The notes under the pieces were generated by a model that searched no databases, had not been told where the DNA came from, and was given only the letters and a program-made list of their open reading frames with translations. From Oscheius onirici (taxonomy: Eukaryota; Nematoda; Chromadorea; Rhabditida; Rhabditidae), in contig OW051471.1 of the NCBI GenBank assembly GCA_932521025.1, positions 3,968,001 to 4,032,000 of the forward strand: a stretch of 64,000 bases of DNA, given 5' to 3'. How positions within the stretch are numbered: the stretch's first letter is position 1; each line of letters begins with the position of its first letter. The position numbers and the translations under genes were made by a program. This document shows, piece by piece, positions 56,594-64,000 of this stretch.

Positions 56594-57855
56594 TCTGATC
56601 TGAAAATGAACTTTTTTTGGAGACTGAATCAAAAAATGAACCGAAAACGTAACAGGGGCGGAAATACATCAGATGCAGAACAGATGCTTTCTCAAACTGT
56701 TTTTTTACCTATTCTACTAAAATTTGTAAATTTGAGTGTATGAAAACTATTTGAAGTTCGATTTGTGTGTAAATAGCCGAGAATTGGTTCTGGTAGACAA
56801 GCGCGAGTCGTGGGAAAGAGACCCTCAGAGCGTGGGACTGAGATGAGAGAATCGAGAAAATCGGAACATTCGGATGGAAAATAGACTTTGATAAACATGG
56901 ACAATAAATAGTTTTTGGGGGGAAAGGACCGGGCTGCGTTGGCCGGTCGATGGTGTAGAGGCGTGGCCTGGGAAGGAGGCGGAGTCGTTCGAGAGACGAG
57001 CCACGCCCAACAAGACGGCCGCGTCGACCTTTTTGCTAGCAAACAACACCCGGAGAGAGACTTTTCTTATCAAAAGAGAGGCTCAGGCGTCAGTGCCCTT
57101 TCCTCAAATATCCCCCGCCCATTTGGCAGATTTCTAGCCAAAACAACGAGTCATTGTGGTCTTTCGTAAACAGAGACGAGCGTTTAGATCTAGGTCATGT
57201 TTTTAGGATGACCTCATCACTTCGTTCTTCCTAACTACAAGATCTAATTTTTGTTAGCCCTTAAAGAAAAGTAGATCGCTTCAAATTGAAACTGAAAGGA
57301 ACATGCTACTGCTAATATCCACAAGGTTTCCTTTCCTCCCACAATTAGACCTCCGCTAAAAAGATCTTCCGCCCCCCACCCCAAATCTCCATGTTCCGCC
57401 GCTCATAAACGCACTAATAGAAGACATCAGTTTTGTTGTCAAACGTGGAAAAATGAGTCCTGGGTGCGGTCAGCGGTGAGCTATAAAGGGGCGGTCATGA
57501 CTCGCTCTTTTGTAGATGGGCGGGAAAGAGATTACTCCGGAGAGGAGGTGGTCGTTAAACGAGGCAGAGAGGGAGACAATGAAAGGAATGGAGAAAAGAT
57601 CTACCAGATGCTGGAGGGGGTGTCTTGTTAATCTCGGCCCTGTTGAGAACCAGGAGATTTGGTATTTGGGTGAAACCTTCGCCGTGGATATCTTCAGCTA
57701 CACGGAAGTCGTAACTGTCAGCACGAATGTGAATAATAAATTTTCGAACTACAGACCACGAAGAGTCTTCCTAATCAAGCCTCGCTGAAGATGACGTAAG
57801 TTTCAAACTGATAAACGTATGGAATGTTTGTTCAGAAAAACGGTATTATGATTTA
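56594..57855. other. intergenic, one doubtful small ORF
   Basis: On the plus strand an ORF 57516-57788 starts at an ATG right after TTGTAG and about 30 bases after CTATAAAGGGG, a promoter-like arrangement. The 90-residue product (MGGKEITPERRWSLNEAERE...) has no signal peptide or domain and overlaps the 3' flank of the fibrinogen-like gene, so it is not called. The rest is GC-variable, without genes. Confidence 0.3.
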
Positions 57856-59793
57856 TTATGTGTTACAGAAGCCATTGATTCCTAGGAGCGGGGTGTCGCT
57901 TTGGAAGACGGCCATTCTGACACGGGTATAGCTTATGAGGTCGGCGAAACTGAAAAATACGTGTGATTAAAAAGTATGCGTCACTTACAATGCGTTACCC
58001 TGGTCAATGACTCCGGGAGTTGTGCGCATCTCAATACCGGTATCTTTTCTAAAGTACGAACTATTTTGTATCTTCATTCTAAATTTACGTAGTAGCAATA
58101 TCATCCAAGCACGTTCCATTTGCAGGAAAATACATTCCATTCAAGTTGTTGGCGCAACTTCCGAACCACCAGCCTCTGAAATAAAGTTTCGTGCCGAAAA
58201 GAAAAGGGATACCCAGATCCCGAAGCTACTGGACTAGTACTGTCAGCAGTCCATCGGCTCAGGATCTCACAGTCGTCGCTAAAAGTTCGAAAACTCTTTG
58301 AAAAGAAGTTTCTTACAGATTGATTCCAGTATCATTTATCGTGTGTTTAGTAGTAAAAGGTCGTCCAATATCTTTCGAGTTGGTTGCGGCTGTGGCGAAC
58401 AGATCCAATCCGACCCCTGGACTGTCTGAGACTGCACTCAGAATGTATTTCGACGTCGAATTTCCGATCTATCGTCTTTTTCAGGGAAAGAATAGCACAA
58501 TACCGTAAAGTTATCGTACCGCTGTTGACTGCTGATTCCGCTGCAGCAGACCTCAATCAGGAGACCGTAAGAGACATTTCCAGACGTCAAGATATGCATA
58601 TTTTCCAAACCAAGCCAGAAATTCGTATTGTTTCCAGGCGTTCCAAACGGTAACATGTAGTTTTCATAATCGTCTCCGAAAGTGACCTCATCAGCACCAA
58701 TCTCTCCTCGACTAAAAAAAGTCACATAATTTGAATGTTCTAACCTCTGGAGGGTAGTTAGAGCTCCGGAAGATCCAAACTGACAGTACACCGACACATT
58801 TTTGGTCGGATCGTTGTTGATGTAGATGGTCTTGACACCATTGTTTCGGTCCAGGACTTCATCACAGTCACGAGGGTAAAAAGGAGCTAAAAAAGCGAGT
58901 GTCATGCAAATTGAGAGAATTGGAAACCTGATGTTGTTGGAGCAAGAGTGCTGGGTCCTGTGTACGGAGCTTCAGTCGTTGTTGAGGCAGCTAAAGTTGT
59001 GCTCTGAGCAGTAGTTGAAGGACCGACAGTTGTAGCTGCTGGGAGGTCAGACTTCCATGCGAACCTCACTCTACAATTGGATTGTACGCACGATTCTTCC
59101 AAAGAACTTACGAAGCTCCACTGACGGGATCGGTGAGAGTCATGACTCCTTTGGTAAGAGTGGAGACATTATATGGATCAAAAGTGGCTATTGTCTGGTT
59201 TCCCGACTTCAATGTTCCACTGATCGTGAAGCCCTATAACCTATTACAAAGCCAGAAATGGGTACTCTTACTTGGAAACTTCCGGTCAAATCAACAGCTT
59301 CAGCCTCGTTATTATCGCCCGAATTTCCTTGGGTGAAAGTAGCCTTATAGAGGGAAGCTGTAGTAGGAGAGTCGGATCTGCACGATTAAAATATATTTTT
59401 AGAAATACAAATCACCCGACTGCAACTGTGTAGTCAAAGCTCATCAAGCACTGAACACCGGCAAAGTCAAAAATGGAACATGGCTGCCCGCCAGCTAGAC
59501 CGGAAGGATTCTCAGCGTGGAGTACGACCCACTGAAGTTCCATTTATTACTGTTCAATTGAAAATTACGTGAAGTTTGGGATCGACAGAGGCTTCTGGAG
59601 TTGTGACAACAGGAGTTGTAGGAGGAAGGTTACTGGTCACGGAAGCCTTGGTTGTAGGAGTTCCTGTTGCTTGTGACGATGTCGAAACAGCCGCAGGACC
59701 TGTTAACACACACCCCTTCAAGTTGGAATAAACTAAAAAGGAAAAAGAGCATACCAAAAGGGACAGGAAGATGAGCGGAAGTCTCAAAGACAT
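57856..59793 (-). CDS. secreted fibrinogen-like (FReD) protein with Thr/Pro-rich linkers
   Basis: The start at 59793 (MSLRLPLIFLSLL) is a signal peptide. A mucin-like linker follows (SSQATGTPTTKASVTSNLPP), then a beta-rich module (GQPCSIFDFAGVQCLMSFDY; ISGTLKSGNQTIATFDPYNV), a second Thr-rich linker (TVGPSTTAQSTTLAASTTTE) and a fibrinogen-related domain beginning YPRDCDEVLDRNNGVKTIYI near 58875. FReD features are NTNFWLGLENMHILTSGNVS, SRWTAD and RGWWFGSCANNLNGMYFPAN near 58180. The domain lacks a clear calcium site by eye. The end reads LLGINGFCNT plus stop at 57858-57856. Lectin-like secreted proteins of this type often act in surface recognition. The first module is unassigned. Exon borders are approximate. 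Confidence 0.65.
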
Positions 59794-60940
59794 GCGGGCG
59801 TTGGCTTGCCTTCGGGGACTCTACTGATAGGCGTCGGTTGATTTCTTTAGCCGGAGCACAGATAAGGAAGCAGCAAGTAGTCCCCAAAGTAACACAGTCA
59901 CTCCTTTTCTCAGGAATGTATGTGTTTTAGATTGTCCTTCTTCTCCTTAAAGAGGAGTTGTTTTGAAGGGATGAGGGCAGAAATTGATCTGGATGAACTT
60001 GGTGATTCATATATTCACCAAGTATATACACTGATTTGCTTGCACACACAAAAAGATTTTGAACAAAGTGAGAGACGAGAACTATTAGCCGAAGATAGCT
60101 GAAGCATCGGTGTTGACGTAATTGCTCTGGTGGAAGAACCCGAGATGACTAGAGACTTTTTCTCCAGTTTTAAAACTAACCTATTTTCAAAAAGGAACAC
60201 GACAAGTCTGGGACTTTTACAAGAATCTTGTTCAGCGTCGACAAGTCCCGACCAGACAAGTGCCAAGTGCTCATAAGTTATTCCAGCTTCTCGTCTTCAA
60301 TACAAGTCGTCTTTTACCAGATGTTTCTACTTTCTCAACCTTGATAGTCCGAGTCTTTGGGCGCCTCCTCGAGTCCATGGCGGTGTTTGGTATCGCTCTT
60401 GGTGACCGATTGACCATTGACCAAACAATGCATTTGTTCCTTAGTTTCTCTGCTTTTTGATTTTCAGGCTGAACCATCTTTGATGTGGATTCCAAGTGCT
60501 AGCTCATGGCCAGAATTTCTATGATACGAGGCGGTTATTGAGAACTTGGACTAGAGTTCCACTAAGAAGATACCGTGCTGTTGCGACTCACAATCACATT
60601 CTTTATTCAAATTATGTGCCTATCGATACTTGTGGTCGACAGAACGTGACAAAAAACTCTTCTGTTATTTTTGGGGCCGCAGCCATGTATGCTCTTTTCT
60701 AGCGTTTTATGTTGAGTTTAATTAGTGCTACTTTAATTAGTGGTCGCAGGGACTGGATGAAATGTCGAAGCTTCTGATCAGGATGGAGAATGAAAGGTTT
60801 TCTAGTTAATAGATGTTCTTTCCAATTTAGAAAAATAACAAGAGTTGTGGACACTTCGTTTCAATAAGACTTTATTATTTGTACTGGTATTTACAACCCG
60901 TAATTGAGATGAGATGATGGTAAAGAAAAGACTAAAAATT
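59794..60940. other. intergenic, nothing recognised
   Basis: Short ORFs on both strands lack domains and splice logic. It probably holds the promoter of the fibrinogen-like gene. Confidence 0.4.
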
Positions 60941-61285
60941 CTAGCCGAGACGAACATGAGGGCTGAGATTAAAATTGGTGAAGAAGGTCGAGATGCGGTC
61001 ATTGGCTGTAGGATTCAGGTCGTAGACGATTCCGTTCTCGTCCATAATCTGATCGGTCAGTTCCTCTACTCCGAGCTGTTTCCTCCAATCGTCGTTTCCA
61101 TTTAAATGCATTATAGGTCGGAACCGAACGTTGGCCTGGCCCTGTCTTCTCAAAATGGCCTTTTCTGAGCGGTAGGCGTCAAGGAGAGAGATGGAAACAG
61201 TTCCTGAACAGATTTGAATACAAGGAAAAGTATGTCTCTTACCAGAAATGAGTATTGTGAAGAGCAGAAGCTGTGTTGTAGACAT
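60941..61285 (-). CDS. small secreted protein, unrecognised
   Basis: The start at 61285 follows a TTTTAG acceptor by 14 bases. The signal peptide MSTTQLLLFTILIS is followed by a 39-base intron (GTAAGA...GTTCAG) that can also be read through in frame. The mature part (VSISLLDAYRSEKAILRRQG; MHLNGNDDWRKQLGVEELTD; FTNFNLSPHVRLG) has no cysteine and contains basic sites such as RRQG. About 102 residues if spliced. It could be a secreted peptide precursor or a small ligand. A 1-kb palindrome lies about 100 bases upstream of the start, within the likely promoter. Confidence 0.5.
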   Translation of the reverse strand: MSTTQLLLFTILISGKRHTFPCIQICSGTVSISLLDAYRSEKAILRRQGQANVRFRPIMHLNGNDDWRKQLGVEELTDQIMDENGIVYDLNPTANDRISTFFTNFNLSPHVRLG

Positions 61286-61713
61286 TGTACGCGGGAGCTA
61301 AAAGGAAGAGAATGAAAAGACGAAAAGAAGAGACGAGAGAGGTGTTACACATTTATAACGGGCCCAAAACAGGTAGTCTCGTCCAAAAATATTAGGCGCG
61401 TCAGAAGTCGTGTCCCGTAGTACTACAGCTACCCTTCAAATTGATCGGATCAGTCTGGGATTGTTCCTGGGGGTAATAGACCTCGAAAAAATACTATTGA
61501 GAGCTTTTGGGACACTTTGGATTTTGGGATCAAGGGTTACGGTAGCTTTGAAAATCGGACCAAAAACGTATTTTCGCGATAACTTTTTGAGGTTAGGAGA
61601 TACAAAAAAATGGTCAACTACAAAAAAACTAAACTCATCGAGACGCATCTTTCTTTTTTTGAAAAATGTATTTTACTCTTTCGCACAAAAAGTTATTCGA
61701 CTTTCCATTTTTC

Positions 61714-61785
61714 GACAAAATGGCGCAGTGCCTGTGCGTTAACCACGCTGGAGCGACCAGGGTTCGAGTCCGCCGAGAGGAATTT
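61714..61785 (+). ncRNA. tRNA-like Pol III promoter sequence (degenerate), left arm
   Basis: TGGCGCAGTGCC at 61721 resembles the A box and GGTTCGAGTCC at 61761-61771 is a perfect B box, 40 bases apart as in tRNA genes. A T-run (a Pol III terminator) follows at about 61783. The loop TTAACCA would give anticodon AAC (Val), but the acceptor, anticodon and T stems do not pair well. It is therefore a tRNA-derived or SINE-like remnant, not a functional tRNA. The inverse copy is at 62002-62073. Confidence 0.55.
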
Positions 61786-62001
61786 TTTTTGTTTTTTTTT
61801 TAGGTTTTTGTCAGGTCGATTGGATCGATAGTTTTCTCAAAAAATCAAATTTGAGTTCAAAAAAATTACCATGTGGGGAAGTACATGGTCGAAATTAAGG
61901 AATTAAAATCGTTCCACAGCCTTTATTTCAAAACATACGAAACGGATATTAAACAGGAGTAATATTTAGCCCAGTAAAATGCTACTATTAAAAAAAAAAA
62001 A

Positions 62002-62073
62002 ATTTCCTCTCGGCGGACTCGAACCCTGGTCGCTCCAGCGTGGTTAACGCACAGGCACTGCGCCATTTTGTCG
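62002..62073 (-). ncRNA. tRNA-like Pol III promoter sequence (degenerate), right arm
   Basis: Mirror copy of the tRNA-like sequence in the left arm: GGACTCGAACC at 62015-62025 is the B box read from the minus strand, and the A-box-like sequence lies near 62054-62066. A run of A (T on the minus strand) at 61989-62002 would be the terminator. Pairing is again poor. Confidence 0.5.
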
Positions 62074-62394
62074 AAAAATGGAAAGTCGAATAACTTTTTG
62101 TGCGAAAGAGTAAAATACATTTTTCAAAAAAAGAAAAATGCGTCTCGATGAGCTTAGTTTTTTTGTAGTTGGCCATTTTTTTGTATCTCCTAACCTCAAA
62201 AAGTTATCGCGAAAATACGTTTTTGGTCCGATTTTCAAAGCTACCGTAACCCTTGATCCCAAAATCCAAAGTGTCCCAAAAGCTCTCAATAGTATTTTTT
62301 CGAGGTCTATTACCCCCAGGAACAATCCCAGACTGATCCGATCAATTTGAAGGGTAGCTGTAGTACTACGGGACACGACTTCTGACGCGCCTAA

Positions 62395-64000
62395 TATATT
62401 TTTGTCTCTTGACTCTCATCAACAAGGTTAAATTAGAAACGTTCAGAGACGAAAGGTACGAGTTCAGTAAGTTGAAAAACTGGGAGAAACGACAAGGAAG
62501 AGAGTCCAGTCGACCATCAGCCCGCCTCTTATATACGCCTTGACGATGGCGAGAGAAAAGAACGGGAGAACGGACGTCATGGGTTGGCGATTTTTGACAA
62601 TCACAGTGGGAGAGACTAGAGGCTCGTGGAACTAGTAAAAGTGTTGTACACCGAAGAACACTCCGAGTCTGAAACTGTTCTTGATGTTGTTATTCCTAGG
62701 AACCTCAGGCTTGTATATTCAATTTTCTGAGTAAACCTGCCAGTCCCATTGAGTGATCTTCTGTAAGAATTACCATTCTGGACAGGTAATGAAGCTTTCC
62801 TTGATCTTGTTGTTCTTCTCTCTGTTTCTACTAAAGTTCCTTACTGACAGATTCCTCTGAACTGTCATCTAATAAACTGTCTAAAAGATTAAAAATGCCA
62901 ACAGAGTTCTGTCTACTGCGACCACAATTCTCGTCTTCCATCTCGAGACCAACATTTGTTGATAGACGATCGACCATCGAGACGAACTTTGACTGTCATG
63001 TGATAGCGTAAACAGTCTTCCAACATCTTCTTCCGAGTGCAGATACACTCAACGTCACGTCTGGTCGTTCTTTACTCCTCACTTTCGGCACGTACTCGCA
63101 TTGTCTTCTTTGACCATCAAAAGTGATTTGAAAAAAACAAGTGGTTTGGACTGTAGGTTCAGTCGATCCATCAAGCTGCCCGATCACTAAAGACTGCGCA
63201 ATTGGAGAGAGTTCATGTTGTGGGTGAGGAAGGGACAGGAGAGAGACCACGTGGTTCAGATAGTAAACATGTTGCAAAAGAGAAGGAAGAGAGGGGACGC
63301 GAATGAAAACGTTTGACTCTACCTCTACTGTCTGAAACGTAATGCACTGCTATTGTTAATGATTCACCGGTGGCTCGAACCATGTGACAATGAGTATCGT
63401 GATTCGGGTATAACTCTCGATATAGCCAAGAGAACTGATCTTGCTGCGTTTGTGACAGGGACCCAACAGAGGCAAGGCAATTGTAGCAAAAATATTCCAC
63501 TTTTTTAAGATGAGACTGACAAAAAGGGTTAACAGTTACGCCGAAGTAGAGGGAAATCCGCGAGCTAGTTCTTTTAAACACTTTCATACTATGCTATTCT
63601 AAAGTCTCGTCCACTATCTATGTCTGGGAAGAACCTTTTGAAATGTTTTGGAGCGGTCTCTCTGGTCTCGGAGATCCAGGTCAGCAAAAGGACGAAAACA
63701 AGGAGTGATCACTTTTTTACAAGATACACTCTTCCTTCTTTAAATGTCTTTTGTTTTGAATTAATTGAAGAGAGACAAGCATAAAGGTCAATTATTCCTG
63801 ACACGTTGTTGTGGTTGTTTTATTGCCTCTCCCATGACCATGGGCTAGCTGCCGTCGCCGCGGACGAGAGAGAGAGAGAGAGCAATTGCGAAATCGGCCG
63901 GGTTCAGTTTGAAGGCCGAGTGTTCACCGGCTGGCTCGCACTGGTGCCAAGCAGAGACGCAGACACTCTTCTCTACTGCCCCCTCTCTTTCGGACATTCC
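62395..64000. other. no confident gene; possible two-part minus-strand ORF
   Basis: Two minus-strand ORFs, 63587-63213 (MKVFKRTSSRISLYFGVTVN...) and 63277-62996 (ending SALGRRCWKTVYAIT), could be parts of a small Cys-containing gene, but the best donor (phase 1) and acceptor after TTGCGCAG (phase 0) do not match. A short (GA)n run lies at about 63868-63882. Nothing else was recognised up to the window end. Confidence 0.3.

Larger units (their letters stand above)
61391..62394. mobile_element. 1-kb palindromic element with roughly 395-base arms and a tRNA-like sequence in each arm
   Basis: Bases 61391-about 61785 and about 62000-62394 are inverted copies with very few differences, around a spacer of about 210 bases. 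The outer ends read TTAGGCGCGTCAGAAGTC inward from TA, consistent with a TA target duplication of the Tc1/mariner type. Each arm carries a 110-codon ORF that is the same reading in both arms and has no domain, so it is regarded as non-coding. The near identity of the arms suggests recent insertion. Confidence 0.75.

Noticed and set aside
57516-57788. Small plus-strand gene after a TATA-like box
   Set aside because: ATG and upstream signals look reasonable, but the product has no feature and there is no second exon.
61410-61742. 110-codon ORF also present at 62044-62376
   Set aside because: It is the same arm of a palindrome read twice; no domain and it overlaps the tRNA-like sequence.
61714-61785. 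Functional tRNA-Val(AAC)
   Set aside because: A and B boxes are present, but the acceptor, anticodon and T stems do not pair.
62996-63587. Two-exon minus-strand gene
   Set aside because: Best donor and acceptor are out of phase.
1-64000. CRISPR array, bacterial operon or prophage
   Set aside because: No spaced repeats and no prokaryotic gene layout; spliceosomal introns occur throughout.

Overview
This window is nuclear DNA from a nematode. The coding regions are cut by many short introns, often 35-60 bases, ending in TTTCAG-type acceptors. Several start codons sit directly after such an acceptor, as expected for spliced-leader trans-splicing. The gene set is also nematode-like: a PAN/ZP cuticle protein, a pepsin-inhibitor-3-like peptide, CUB-like and fibrinogen-like secreted proteins, a nuclear IkB homologue and a GLD-2 poly(A) polymerase. 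I cannot name the species. All gene models were joined by eye, so internal exon borders are approximate even where start and stop are well supported.

Layout. 1-2.6 kb (-): NOAH/NompA-type PAN+ZP protein, cut at its C-terminus by the window edge. 3.6-5.7 kb (-): FAD polyamine/spermine oxidase. 5.8-7.7 kb: gene-poor, with a cluster of CAGCTG E-boxes. 7.7-10.4 kb (+): two small secreted-peptide genes separated by a mariner-like foldback element. 11.2-17.7 kb (+): mitochondrial fission dynamin DRP-1, then a chromodomain protein. 19.4-22 kb (+): Ariadne-1 RBR ubiquitin ligase. 22.9-26 kb (+): otopetrin-like channel. 26.6 kb (+): a short basic secreted or nuclear protein. 27.7-29.7 kb (+): a membrane protein with a three-finger-type ectodomain and an intracellular PP1-like domain that has lost most catalytic residues. 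30-35 kb: degenerate region with a TTBK-type kinase pseudogene, a foldback element and an SLC9 Na+/H+ exchanger pseudogene. 35-37.7 kb (-): SNAPC4 (snRNA/piRNA promoter factor). 38.4-39.7 kb (+): type I membrane protein. 40-43.9 kb (+): ankyrin IkB-like gene carrying transposon copies in its last intron. 44-56.6 kb (-): CUB-like secreted protein, GLD-2, PICK1, a second nucleotidyltransferase (TUT/PUP type) and an unrecognised nuclear-looking protein, all on one strand. 57.9-59.8 kb (-): fibrinogen-like secreted protein. 60.9-61.3 kb (-): small secreted protein. 61.4-62.4 kb: a 1-kb palindrome whose arms each carry a tRNA-like Pol III promoter pair. 62.4-64 kb: no confident gene.

The most unusual item is the 27.7-29.7 kb gene. 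Its layout mirrors a TGF-beta-receptor-like protein (CCxxxxCN ectodomain, one membrane helix, intracellular signalling fold), but the inside domain is a phosphatase fold with five of six metal ligands replaced. It looks like a receptor pseudophosphatase. Other points of interest are the E-box cluster, the 1-kb tRNA-like palindrome, a hAT-type MITE with 8-bp target duplications, and two RNA nucleotidyltransferase genes flanking PICK1.
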